Made by a program: the position numbers and the translations under genes. 64,000 nt of DNA from Metellina segmentata (Eukaryota; Arthropoda; Arachnida; Araneae; Tetragnathidae). Location: contig OX375881.1 in NCBI GenBank assembly GCA_947359465.1, positions 73,927,914 to 73,991,913 of the forward strand, read 5' to 3'. Shown one piece after another: positions 46,023 through 56,593 of this stretch (position 1 is the first letter of the stretch; each line of letters begins with the position of its first letter). The notes below the pieces were generated by a model. The model did not search any database. It worked only from the letters and a program-made list of their open reading frames with translations, and was not told the DNA's origin.

Positions 46023-46890
46023 GTGATCATTTTATATTGTAAAAATCATAACAAAAGGCAATTGTTGACTAAATTTCAAATAATTGTAAACATTTTTGAT
46101 AAGATATCCGAATGGGCTGTAAAATGGGGTATGTCATTTAATGTAGGGAAATGTCAAGTTCTGCATATGGGTTACAGGAATAGTGGAGCCGAGTACTGTC
46201 TGCAGGGAGTAAAGGTAAAGGAGGGAGAAACAGTCAAGGATCTTGGGGTGATAATTCACAGGGATTTTAAAATGGGTCACCAATGTTCAGCTGCGGGTAA
46301 AAAGGCTAATAGGTTATTGGGGTATATTAAAAAGACTGTAACTTCAAGGGATAAGAATATAATCTTGCCATTATATAAGGGTTTAGTAAGACCACATCTA
46401 GAATATGCTGTACAATTCTGGGCTCCATATATGAGAAAGGACATAGAATCAATTGAAAGGGTTCAGCACAGAGCTACAAAAATAATAAAGGGGCTAGCAA
46501 ATTTCGACTATAATGAACGTTTAAGTAAGCTAAACATGTATACACTGGAAAGAAGAAGGAGGGGGGATTTGATTCAGCTTTTCAAGTTTGTAAAACAAGG
46601 GGACACAGAGGGCTTAAATTTCAATAGGGATAACAGAACAAGGGGCCATGGGTATAAATTGAATAAGACACATTTTAATCGGGATTTAAGGAAAAACTAC
46701 TACTTTAATAGGGTAATAGACAGTTGGAACGCGTTGCCAGAAAATATAGTTAATTCAAAGGGAGTGTACGAATTTAAGACACAATTGGATAGTCAGTGGG
46801 AATTGGAGAATTCATAAACAAAGGACCAGCCTTGTTGGGCTTGAGCCTGTAGCTGGTCGTCAATATTTGTATTTGTATTTGTATATATAA
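46023..46890 (+). mobile_element. CR1-like non-LTR retrotransposon, 5'-truncated
   Basis: A single open frame of 264 codons (46023-46817) encodes the RT thumb and C-terminus: ISEWAVKWGMSFNVGKCQVL, KDLGVIIHRDFK, LPLYKGLVRPHLEYAVQFWA, ERVQHRATKIIKGL, NMYTLERRRRGDLIQLFKFV, TRGHGYKLNK, and FNRVIDSWNALPENIV. This is the standard end of CR1/L2-type proteins. A short 3' UTR and (TTGTAT)n repeats (about 46866-46885) follow, the usual CR1-type tail. The frame is unbroken, so the insertion is fairly young, but RT palm and endonuclease are absent. Confidence 0.9.
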
Positions 46891-47174
46891 TTTGTTTACA
46901 TGGGGGTACGTTTTTGCCGCCTGCTTCTTGCATCAACCAATTCTTCAAAGTAGTTACAATACAGACAGTTAACGAATTACAAAAAAAAAATCTATACATT
47001 ACAATATTGAATGTCAACATATATTTAGAATATCCACAAAAAAAAATCATACGGAAAATCATAGCACTCAGCGATAAAAAAAATGGCGATCTTTTTTACA
47101 ACGTAGTAGGGTTGCTTGAGAAATTGAGAAGGATTGCCAATTTCCCCAGCCTTCGGTTCTCAAAGTTCTTTCTA

Positions 47175-47246
47175 TCGCCAACTCGCCAAGAGGTGCTGAA
47201 AGCGTGAGGGTTTCCGAGTATGCGTCCCGGACGCGGACCCTCTTAA
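47175..47246. repeat. Right arm of the 57-bp perfect inverted repeat
   Basis: On the plus strand TCTATCGCCAACTCGCCAAG to GAGTATGCGTCC is the reverse complement of 37748-37804. It is followed by CGGACGCGGACCCTC and TTAA (47243-47246). A SINE head may begin within this last part. Confidence 0.8.
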
Positions 47247-47248
47247 GG

Positions 47249-48103
47249 TGTTAGCCCAGGGGTGGCCAACCTTTTACACACAATGAGTCAATTTTTTTCA
47301 CAAACGAGTTCAAATGCGCCATACAACTCAAGCACCTTTTCTACCTTCTTACTTTGATGGTCCTGGCATATCCATAATAACCTTTTTAATAAAAGTATGT
47401 TTGAAGACATAATTAACATTTTAAATTATTTAATTATTGTACATAAAACTATCTATTACAGCACATAAACATCACTTACCATCAATAAGACTTTTGAGCC
47501 TGTTTGGATTTCGTTAATTTTTCAATGTTTGGTGCTAAATTTGTTACGGAGAGTGCCAGAAAATTCTTCAAATGTGAGAGTACTTTCACAAACAATGCAA
47601 AACGGTTTTCCCGGTGGACTTGCTATAAATAACAGTTCATTTTCCCACTGTTCATTGAATTCACGCTTACTATCACTTTCTTCGCTTCTTTTGCTTATTT
47701 TCTTTCGCACTAAGAATGCTGTATAGATTGAACTGTGAGCACTCGGGTGTTGAAAATATGAAATTGTTGCATACATTCCTGTGAGTGTTTATAATACTAT
47801 TTCTAGTCGGTGTTTATATTACTATTTTCTGTGTTTACATTACTGCTCAATTAATTTTGTCTGATACAATCCTTGTCTAACGCAATGCATTGAGCCAATT
47901 GCTTGTGTCTCGCTTGTCTGTTGCGATGTCTATTTATAATTATTAAATGTCTTGTACTTTAGTGACTTTTATTTCTACATTACAAGGTATAACAGAAGAT
48001 GGATTTCGTTATGGCGCTTACTTCAAAAAAAATTAGTAGGCGCAGGAATGCAATGCGCCACGTTTGGCGCATGCGCCACAGGTTGGCCATCCCTGCGTTA
48101 GCC
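47249..48103 (-). mobile_element. hAT element inserted in a SINE, internally deleted
   Basis: The inverted ends are CAGGGGTGGCCAACC (47257) and, reversed from 48095, CAGGGATGGCCAACC. The 8-bp flanks are tgttagcc and cgttagcc. The minus-strand frame 47776-47522 encodes the N-terminal region of a hAT protein: KREFNEQWENELLFIA, GKPFCIVC, then a threonine/phenylalanine stretch and KFSTKH. This is the BED-like zinc-finger region seen in ZBED5/EPM2AIP1-type proteins. At 0.84 kb the catalytic part is missing. Confidence 0.85.
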
Positions 48104-48420
48104 TCTAGATCAGAAGGTTCCTGGTTCGAATCCTGTACAGGGCATGGATGTTTGTAAGCGTATTTGAAGAGGCGGCTGGTGCACCTTAAATCTGTCTTGG
48201 CCGAAAGTCCTCACGTTGGGTTGGTGTGGAAGTTTAGAGAGTGGGGTGCCATCTCAGATGTTGCCACGTCATCTGACTTTTGTTCAAAATTACATTGAAT
48301 AATCGATTTTTTTTCCTTGGAGGATTGATCCCGGATCGTCATCAATAGCACATTGTGTAGCTTTAGTACGAAACTTACTCAATTCAGGACAACTTTAGTA
48401 CGACGTTAATAAAAATTTAA
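48104..48420 (+). repeat. SINE family A, split by the hAT
   Basis: It continues the tRNA-like head directly after the hAT: TCTAGATCAGAAGGTTCC, the B box TGGTTCGAATCCTG, GGGCATGGATGTTTGTAAGC, the body and TACGACGTTAATAAAAATT. The part before the hAT (ending GTGTTAGCC at 47256) is the start of the head. Confidence 0.85.
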
Positions 48421-48514
48421 TTGTGCTATAAAAAAAAAAAAAAACTACTCAAAAATACGATATTTGGTGTTTTTTTAACGTCTCACTGAAGCAGCACAAC
48501 GGGATATTGTTACG

Positions 48515-48702
48515 GTAAGGTAGATAGGTAGGTATTTTAATTAACATCATACTGGCAACAGGACAACGGGCTATTGACGACGATCCGGGAGTAATCATAA
48601 TGGAGAAAAAGGAATAGCCAGTTATTTGCGTTTTTAGCTTAGACGTTGCCTTTCCTTTAAGGGATTGATCCCGGACCGTCGTCGATAGCCCGTTGTGTAG
48701 CT
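48515..48702. repeat. Two SINE family A fragments in opposite directions
   Basis: A minus-strand tail (reverse of AGCCCGTTGTCC at about 48568) is followed by a plus-strand tail (GGGATTGATCCCGGACCGTC, GATAGCCCGTTGTGTAGC). The second abuts the TTAA of the piggyBac element, so the piggyBac probably landed in or next to a SINE. Confidence 0.65.
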
Positions 48703-49142
48703 TTAACCGTCTGACTGCTCAATTTGTAGACCAAAATCGCTACAAAAATCGTGTTTTTTTTTTTTTTTTTTTGCATATTAAAAATCTATATATATTGGAG
48801 AATTGAAATATGCATTTTTTCTTTCTAGAAAAGACTTTTTATATAGATTTTTATCATGAAATGAAATGAAATAATGGGTGAGCCGGAGAACTTAGGCCGA
48901 AGGCCTTCTATCACCCTCGGAAAGTAGTTGGGAACTGAGCAGGTTTTGAGTTCACTGAAATATGTAAGGTAGAGTGAGTGCAGTTGGTTTACCAATGGAA
49001 AACAGGTGGCTTAGAAATTGGGCAGATCAAGGACGAGTCCAATTGGTACAGTATATAAGATGCAAGATGACAAGGAAGGCTTAAGAATTATTAAATAAAA
49101 TAACAGAAAAATAAAGCAGGAGAGATTTAGATAGTAAGAACA

Positions 49143-49871
49143 TTAAGGTGTACGTACACACTAGAAGTTTATTTTTTTAATTTTAACTTTAAAAATCCAG
49201 TTTTTTCACAGTAGGTCATTGGTTTATGCTTAAAACTATTTCAGTGAAAAAAATTATATTAAACTAATCATTAATTAACTAATTAAGATATAATGAGCTA
49301 ATTAGCATGTTTTTTGAACAGTGATATCTCAAATTCTAATTTGTCTAGAAAGACAATTCTAGTTGGAAATCATTTACAATATTATTCTTCATGTTTTGAC
49401 CCTCAATCAAGTTTATTGAGAGAAAAGGTTTTCTGTTGCAACTTTTTTCGCCAAGAATGCATTAAAAATCACGATTTTTTCTGGAAATTGAGGAATTAAA
49501 AATCCATTAAAAATTTATTTCTTAACTAATAACTCTGATTGAGGGTCAAAACATCCTCTGTATTATGTAAATTATAATGATACAAAAATAATTATAATAG
49601 ATCAATTTATTGTTGAGTTATCACTGTTTGAACAAATCATCCTATTTTAAAAGCTTGTTTCTTCAGGAATTGAGTTTTAAGTTTTGGAAACACGTCTGTT
49701 TATGGTGACAGTACCTAACAAAAACCATAGTAACTAGAAAACTATTTCGAATATTTTCAAGATCTTGGCATCGTTTGAAAGCTAAGAAATTGAAGAATAC
49801 TTTGAAGCAATAAAAAAAAGTTAGACCTTTTGTTGAATTTTCAGGATTTTTAGTGTGTACATACACCTTAA
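49143..49871. mobile_element. TTAA-flanked MITE in the Jockey 3' UTR
   Basis: TTAA at 49143-49146 and 49868-49871. The left end is GGTGTACGTACACACTAG and the reversed right end GGTGTATGTACACACTAA. The truncated Jockey copy at 41.0 kb lacks the insertion and reads straight through CTTAATGTTCTTAC, which confirms the boundaries. 721 bp, with internal inverted blocks (TTGACCCTCAATCA at about 49398, TGATTGAGGGTCAA at about 49537). Confidence 0.88.
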
Positions 49872-49924
49872 GGATTAAGAATGACTCTGGGTCTTTTATT
49901 ATATTCGAGTTGACGAGGGTCATA

Positions 49925-51802
49925 TCAGGGGATACACTGGATGGCAGGGTTATCAATTAATTCAAGATTAGCATAAAAATTAAAAGCAAGTTTACTGAAG
50001 TAAATTTTAAGTTCGGTAATTTCAAGATCTTCGCGAATTTTAGCGTTTTGGTAGTACCAGGGGTAACCACTGATAATACGTAGAGTAGAATTTTGAAGAG
50101 ATTCAAGTTTTTGGAGGGTAGTTTTTGCTGCGTATCCCCAGACAAGACTGGCGTAGCTGATTTTTGGTCTAATCATGGCTTTGTAAAGGAGCAATTTGTT
50201 GTCGATTGAAAGAATAGAATTTCGACCTATTAAGGGGTAAAGGGTGGACCTAGCGGCGATGACTTTGTTCCTTAAAGAAGTGATATGGGGTTTCCACGTT
50301 AGGCGAGAGTCTAAAGTGGCTCCAAGATATGTACATTTAGGGGACCAAGGTAATTCGTTGCCGTAAAAAATAGGGGGGTCAGGAGTATTCCGTTTCTTAG
50401 TAAAGTAAACAGCTTGGCATTTGTCAACATTGATTTTTATTTTCCAAGCAGTAAGCCAGTATTCAAGTGAGTGTAAGTAGTTGTTGAGTGTATTCATGAC
50501 ATCTGTAGGATCATGGTGTCTGGCTAACACAGCTGTATCATCTGCAAACATGCAAAGCATTGATGATTGATCTTGTGGTATGTCGTTCACATACAGATTG
50601 AATAGTTTGGGTCCTAGGATTGAACCCTGTGGAGTGCCAGCCTGAATGGCATGAGTGTTTGAAAGGGTCTTGTTTACTCGAACGACGAAGTGCCTACCTG
50701 TTAAGTAGGAAAAAAGGAGTCTGATGAGTGAGGCAGGGATGCCAAATGTAATTAATTTGTGGATGAGTCCGTAAATCCAGACCCTATCAAAGGCTTTGGC
50801 TATATCTAGGAAGATCGCACCAGTACTTTCTTTGTTTTTGAAACCTTCCAAAATATGCTCAGAAACTCTTAGGAGTTGATGGGTGGTAGAAAGCTGTTTT
50901 CTGAAACCAAATTGGTCAGGTATAAGGGTATTGGCTTCATTACAGTAAGCTTCTAGCCGTTTATTAATAATTAATTCGACGACTTTACTGAGGACTGGGA
51001 GCAAGCTAATTGGCCTGTAACTCTCAGGTGATCTAATGCTTTTGTTTGGTTTCAGTATAGGGACAATAACAGCTGTTTTCCAAGGCTGGGGGAAATGTCG
51101 TAATGACAAAATGAAGTTGATCAAGTGGGTGATTTGAAAAACTGTTTTTAGAGGGAGTTTTTTGAGCATAGTGTTTGAAAGCCCATCTATTCCAGGGCTT
51201 TTCTTGGTTTTGATCTTCCCAATGTATTCAATAACCTCAGACGGGCTGGCAGGCTGAATAGAGTCAGTAGGTGTGGTGCTAAGAAATTCAGTAAGTGAGT
51301 CATTCACCAAATTAATTGTTTCTAGGTCATTATTGTCATTTTCCTTGAACTGTTGTTCATAGCTGGAAGCAAGTAATTCAGCTTTGTCAGGGTCTGTGTA
51401 TGCAATGTTAGCCTGGCACCTAAGGGGCGGAATGCGGTTTGAAGTCTTTTTGTATCTCCTCACTGCCTTCCAGAGGGATCCATCCTCTGTTGACAGTGAA
51501 GTGATGTAATCAGTCCAAGACTTTTGTGTGTATTGTTGGATTGAATCCCTGAACTTCTGTTGGGCTCGGTTCATGTTTTGTTTGTCCGTAGGGTCTCGCG
51601 TTCTCTGCCAAGTCTTTCTGGCTCGGTTTTTAATTTTGATTAATTCCCTAATTTGGGGGGGGGGGTAGGGGACTGCCTTGTTCCTTGTGCACGACTCGAC
51701 CAGTCTCTTGATATGCACTAGTGATAGTATTAGTGAGCTGCGAAGCGAAAGAGTTAAGCTCTTCCTTCGTTTTAATAATAGGTACAATGTATGGAATGTC
51801 AT
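49925..51802 (-). pseudogene. Jockey ORF2, reverse transcriptase part
   Basis: A 625-codon frame. SWTDYITSLSTEDGSLWKAV, then RT motifs in order: IGKIKTKKSPGIDGLSNTML, AVIVPILKPNKS, SYRPISLLPVLSKVVELIIN, DQFGFRKQLSTTHQLLR, IFLDIAKAFDRVW, AGTPQGSILGPKLFNLYVND, CMFADDTAVLAR (catalytic FADD), TYLGATLDSRLTWKPHI, and ISYASLVWGYAAKTTLQKLE. No RNase H, as in Jockey. The RT domain itself is intact; the lesion is the homopolymer frameshift at its start. Confidence 0.93.
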
Positions 51803-52535
51803 TTAGCGATTGGGGAAACTTCTTCCAGTTTGGTCGAAAGTATCCCTCCGCCTGGGTGGATTGCGCTTGTGTGTCAACAAACAACATAACTGGATTGTGA
51901 TCGCTTGATAGCTCTTGGAGCGATTCAATGTTACATTGGAATGGTACATTCCTGATCAAAGCCAGATCTATCGTTGTTGCACTAGCGGTTCCATAACGAG
52001 TGGGTGTGTCGGGTGCAGTAATTTCTAGTCCTGCGTCTTGCGCAAAGGAGTAGAGTAGTCTTCCTTGGAAATTGGTAATACTGCAGTTCCAGTGAGTGTG
52101 GTGTGCGTTCATGTCTCCAGCTAGGATAATTGAGGAGTTTAACCCTAGAAGGGTTTCAATGTCCCAGGTGTATTTGGCTGTGGCATTACATTTAATATAG
52201 GTGGAGACAAGTGTTAAGGGGGGGAGGTTGTGAATTCTAATAGTGATTGCAGTGGCTTCAATTACATGTAATCTAGGTGTTGTTTCTCTATAATGTGAGA
52301 TAGAGTGTTTGATGTAGATTCCAGTGCCGCCTCCACGGCCAATGGTTCTTGATGTTCCATGAAAGGTATAGTTTGGCAGTAAGGCGTTTTCGCCTGATTT
52401 AAGGAAAGTTTCCTGTACTAACAGGGCGTCAGGAGAATGCTCATTTACAAAGGCTCGCAGTTCATGAATTTTACTACGAAGCCCCCATGCATTCCAAAAA
52501 CACAGTTTCAGGCCGGTGTTGGGTGTATTCATCAT
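51648..52535 (-). pseudogene. Jockey ORF2, endonuclease part
   Basis: An AP-type endonuclease: LKLCFWNAWGLRSKIHEL, PDALLVQETFL (metal-binding glutamate), ILAGDMNAHHTHWNC (GDxNAxHxxWN), TTIDLALIR, and LSSDHNPVML (SDHxP histidine). All the usual catalytic positions are present. The frame leaves the RT frame in a run of 11 C (51655-51665 as G on the plus strand), which breaks ORF2 into two overlapping frames. Spacing to ORF1 is 77 bp. Confidence 0.92.
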
Positions 52536-52612
52536 TAGACAATATTTAGATATTTAGCAAGCGTGAATAGCTTGTCGGAAGGATTGCTTTGGCTTTTCAG
52601 CTCATGAAGCAT

Positions 52613-53464
52613 TTACGGTAAGTTGTTAAAACAGCTTAGCACTGTCTTGATTTCTTTGAGTAGCTCAAGTAGCTGTGGCAGATCACCATTAGGAGGGATA
52701 AAAGCACCGGCCTGTGTCCGGGGTGCCTCAGGTCTCTTCATGTTAGCGTCAGCTGTCGAATGCATGGTAGGGTTGTTCATAGTAGATGTTTGTTTGGGCT
52801 TTAATGCCTCAGCAAAAGAAAACGATGGTCGAATGGGTTGGCTGGTGAATGATCTTTGTTTAGGGCGTTTAAAGCAGCCACGATAATTAGCAGTGTGCTG
52901 TTCCTGACAGTTAGTACGTAATGGTTTTTTCTCTTTATTTGTGCATTCATTTGACCTGTGAGGGCCACTGCACACTACACATTTAGTAGGCATTCGACAG
53001 TTGGCGCTAGAATGGTTATACATCTGACAGTTATAGCATTGTGGTATACCCTGTCGATTTATGAATTTTTCCACTTTGATCATAATACTACACAATTCAT
53101 TTAGTTCATAGATATTAGCAGAATTTTCATTATTTATTAAGTGGATTTGATAGATGGGTAACATTTAATTTTTAATTTTAAAACTTTTGAGCTCGTTTAC
53201 CTGCTCAACTTGAAATCCTAGATTTAGAAGTTCTAGTCTAATTTCTCCAATAGGGGTGAATGCAGGTAGACCCTTTATGACCACTTTAAGAGGTCTTTCG
53301 TTCTTTTTAGAGCGAAAGTAGTAAGGAGTATTTTTCTTATCAAGGTAATTTGTTATGGTTCTGTGATCATCACTGGAGCTAGGGTAAATGTTAAGCATTT
53401 TATCATGAGAAACTAAACTGTCAGAAAACCTAATTTCAGATGTTATCGAAAAAAAAAATTTCAA
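52613..53464 (-). pseudogene. Jockey ORF1 (gag-like), one in-frame stop
   Basis: The first 99 codons (MKFFFSI to FKIKN) include RPLKVVIKGLPAFTPIGEIR and LELLNLGFQVEQVN, the PRE_C2HC domain found in Jockey-type gag. A TAA follows directly, and the same frame continues MLPIYQIHLINNENSANIYE. Cysteine-rich knuckles follow: CYNCQMYNHSSANC, CVVCSGPHRSNEC and CQEQHTANYRGC. The third has an NCQ start where CxxC is expected, so it may be damaged. ORF1 proteins bind the element's RNA. The stop is probably inactivating. Confidence 0.88.
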
Positions 53465-53519
53465 TTGAATTACAGTTAATTTTTATTTATTACATAATAT
53501 AAAAAAGTAAAATGAAAAA

Positions 53520-54017
53520 AAACAAAAGAAAATAATGCTTTTGTTCTGGCTTCTTTATGACTCCTTGGAGTAACAAAACTGCAAAAAATAGTCTTAGTTC
53601 TTCAACATTCGTTTCTTTCCATTTTTTCCAACGGAAATTTTCTTTACAAACTGCTTTATGAATATATTGTTCAGCGTATCTATTTGTTTCTTGGACTATG
53701 ATTCGTAATATTTGATCATCAAAAAGAAGTTCAAAATAACTCAATATACTTGCATTGTTAGCTATATGCACAGTAATTCCCGGATTTCCACGAAAAGGAA
53801 CTGGAGGATGAGGAGGAGGAATATTCTTCATGTCAATTTTGCACCACTGCCTAACGCTTTGCAAGTTTATTGAATCATGATCAGATTCATCGCTATCTAA
53901 GGAGCAGTCCGAAAAATCTATATCACTATCACTATCAAAACTAAAATCACTTTCAGAATCTGATAAATCATCAGGAATATATACTCTGTCAATCGCTGAA
54001 CGTTTTCTAGCTACCAT
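53520..54017 (-). pseudogene. piggyBac transposase N-terminal remnant
   Basis: It starts MVARKRSAIDRVYIPDDLSD, then an acidic serine/aspartate-rich region (SDSESDFSFDSDSDIDFSD), then YFELLFDDQILRIIVQETNR with YAEQYI, and NVEELRLFFAVLLLQGVIKK. The order acidic tail, then FxELFxDxIxxxIVxETNRYA, then EELxxFxGLxLxxGxxKxP is that of DDE_Tnp_1_7 transposases. After KKPEQKH the frame runs into T-rich sequence and the catalytic domain is lost. Confidence 0.85.
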
Positions 54018-54305
54018 TTCTGATTAGAAAAAGGCGCCAAACAAAGGCACGAAGTTAGAGCGGTAAATACAAAGTACCTTCAAATGCCGCAATTTAGTGT
54101 TCGACTAGCGATATCTGTTGACCAAAATCTAAATTTAACGTCTAACACTGTGTGTAATTTATTTCATTGGTTAAACGGTGAAAAAGCGGGATGCGCTCCT
54201 CAATAAAGATATAAAAACTACTGCCCGCGAAAATCGCGGGATGAGCAAATTTTGCTACATTTGAGTTGACCGTGGAAATCGCGGGATAATCAGCCAGTGG
54301 GTTAA

Positions 54306-54729
54306 TAATGTGGTGAAACAGACAAGCTACAACTCAACTTTTATACCTGTTGTATTTACTACTACTGCTTCTTACTATGCAATCGCTCCTCTGTAACATG
54401 TTTTGATTACACATTAAATGCTTATTCTCTTAGCCCTTGAGTTTTCCTGTTTTGTATGATGACCCTGATTAGTTGATAATCATATCAAATATGACGTTAG
54501 TTAAAAATTACCTTTAATCTTTCTGGTTTCATTTTACTTTGCAGGTTATGAGCTGTTACTTGGATGTAGTCTTGCCTCTACAAATGGTTACTCTTTTTTC
54601 AAAAATTAATTGTGTTCCAATTTAACTTTTGATAAGGCTTACTGCTGAAAAGTTATCTTGTATACCAGTAATTCACTGGGAGCTGTAGGCAGCACATACT
54701 TAATTCCTCTCTGGGTGTATGTCCTTCTT
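54306..54729. other. Non-coding, SINE B piece at right
   Basis: Near 54660-54730 decayed SINE B head sequence (CACTGGGAGCTGTAGG) leads into the duplicated tail. The rest is unrecognised. Confidence 0.4.
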
Positions 54730-55173
54730 GTGTCAGTAAAACTTTACACTGTTTGTCTTGTGTTTGACCAAATATGGCCCATGCACAAGAAATATGTAAA
54801 ATATCAGTTATTTTCATGGTTTTTTTTTTTTTAATTTTAATTATTAAACGAGCCTGATGGTCCTTTCATACACATAGTAATAATAGTAAATTTAAACCTA
54901 ACCTCTTGTTGCATTGAAACTATTCAAAAATAAAAATAGTTCCGAAACTGCACGACTGGTAGGTTGTGTCAGTAAAACTTTACACTGTTTGTCTTGTGTT
55001 TGACCAAATATGGCCCATGCACAAGAAATATGTAAAATATCAGTTATTTTCATGGTTTTTTTTTTAATTTTAATTATTAAACGAGCCTGATGGTCCTTTC
55101 ATACACATAGTAATAATAGTAAATTTAAACCTAACCTCTTGTTGCATTGAAACTATTCAAAAATAAAAATAGT
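54730..55173. repeat. About 211-bp tandem duplication with a 26-nt foreign joint
   Basis: The block TGTGTCAGTAAAACTTTACA to AAAAATAAAAATAGTT occurs at about 54730-54941 and again at about 54966-55173, differing mainly in a T-run length. Between them is CCGAAACTGCACGACTGGTA then GGTTGT (54942-54967), identical to 55609-55634 inside the nearby Tc1. Confidence 0.88.
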
Positions 55174-55381
55174 TATGTCTGAAAACAAAATAGAGATATT
55201 GTTCGTGTTTAGTTATACAGAACCGAGAATGTTCTGAATTCTATTTTAAGAAAGTCGAATATGAAAGTTTGTGTTTGTCTCCAGCCCCAATTTTAAAAAT
55301 AAAATTCAAATACAGTATAATAGAATTGAAAGGTAACTAATACCATTTCTTCACAATGGTCCCGCTCTAAACAAACTGATA

Positions 55382-56593
55382 CATACACTGACGAGCCAAA
55401 ACATTATGACCATCCCCACATTTTTCAATGAACTCGTCTGGATGACTTGGAGGGCACATGATTAAATGAGAATGGTGTTTAACTGCTGCTAGAGAAGGTA
55501 AATAATCATTATTGCACGTAATTTTTCAAGTGTCGGTAAAGGCTGCTGATCTAAGCGAATTTGATAGAGAGCAGATCGTAATGGCCCCAAGACTCAGAAC
55601 GAGTATCACCGAAACTGCACGACTGGTAGGTTGTTCACGTTCTGCCGTTGTTAGTATTCATGCAAAGTGGATAAATGACAGTGACACCAGCAGTAGACGC
55701 TAAGATGTTGGTCGTCCATGCGTCATCAAAGAAAAGGAACGTTGGAGACTGTCCCGCTTGGTGAAGCAAAATCGGCGCTAGATAGTGGCTCAGCTGACAG
55801 CCCAATACAATGCAGGTCCAACTCAACTGTTTCGGAACACACAGTTCAACATACACTGTTGGATATGGGACTGCAGCAGATGTCACACTCATGTGCCTCT
55901 GTTGACCAAGTGTCATCATCAACTACGCCTACAGCAGGCCCGGGAACATCGAGACTGGACCATGGATGAAAGTTGCCAGGTCATATCAATCCTTATTTCT
56001 CATTCATCACATCGATGGTCGTGTCAGGGTACGCCGTCTGCCAGGTGAACAGTTGCTCCCCTGTTGTACAGCAGGTCATACACAGGCTGGTGGTAGCGGT
56101 ATTATGCTTTGGGGGGACGTTCTTATGGGCGACTCTGGGACCCATAGTTTTGGTACAACAGACCATGAATGCTGCGGAATATCTGAACATCATTGCGGAT
56201 CAGTTGCACCCTTACATGGCATCTGTCTTCCCAACTGGAAATGGAATCTTCCAGCAGGCCAACGCCACAAGGCTCGGATTGTGTTGGAGTGGTTCGAGGA
56301 GCATACTGATGAATTCCACTTAATGTCCTTGCCACCTAACTCGCCGGATCTTAATCCGATAGAGCACATTTGGGATGTCATGGAGAGGCAGTTCAGAGCT
56401 CAAACACCACCATGTCCGAATATCTCGACTTTGCTTGATCGCTGTTTAGACATTTGGTACAACCCGTCTCCAGTCATGTACCAAGAACTTGTGGCATCTA
56501 TATGCCCAGGCGAGTTGCAGCTGATTTGCTGGCCAAAAGAGGCGCAACGCGTTATTGAGTAGGTGGTCATAATGTTTTGGCTCTTTAGTGCAT
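55382..56593 (+). mobile_element. Tc1-like element, near full length
   Basis: The inverted ends are CACTGACGAGCCAAAACATT (55386) and, reversed from 56590, CACTAAAGAGCCAAAACATT, each followed by ATGACCA. TA-rich flanks are at both sides. About 1.2 kb with a frameshifted transposase in the same direction. Confidence 0.92.
55512..56562 (+). pseudogene. Tc1-like transposase, frameshifted
   Basis: The N-terminal helix-turn-helix part is [20 protein letters not shown] then [20 protein letters not shown] (55512-55703). After frame changes come VRVRRLPGEQLL, then the catalytic region GGSGIMLWGDVLMGD (about 56089), ARIVLEWFEEHTDEFHLMSL then PPNSPDLNPIEHIWDVMERQ, and a normal C-terminus (to 56562). 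At least two frameshifts (about 55700-55970, about 56150-56260) disable it. Confidence 0.88.

Larger units (their letters stand above)
48865..53465 (-). mobile_element. Jockey-like non-LTR retrotransposon, near full length
   Basis: It includes ORF1 (53464-52613, one in-frame stop), ORF2 (52535-49925, one frameshift), and a 3' UTR ending ...CACCCATTATTTCATTTCAT with TTTCA repeats at about 48865. A 721-bp MITE is inserted in the 3' UTR. The element sits in a piggyBac. A truncated sister copy lies at 40757-41420. Confidence 0.9.
48703..54305 (-). mobile_element. piggyBac-like element, gutted and filled by a Jockey insertion
   Basis: TTAA at 48703-48706 is followed by CCGTCTGACTGCTC. TTAA at 54302-54305 is preceded on the reverse strand by CCCACTGGCTGATTATCCCG. 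Both ends share CC(G/C)(T/A)CTG(A/G)CTG next to TTAA, as in piggyBac elements. The minus strand from 54017 encodes the transposase N-terminus. The rest of the transposase is missing; the Jockey occupies about 48865-53465. Confidence 0.8.

Noticed and set aside
37729..47246. A single 9.5-kb Polinton/Maverick or other giant transposon bounded by the 57-bp inverted repeat
   Set aside because: No polymerase B, retroviral-type integrase, protease or capsid gene lies between the arms; the interior is SINE, LINE and transposon debris. I kept only the repeat as a finding.
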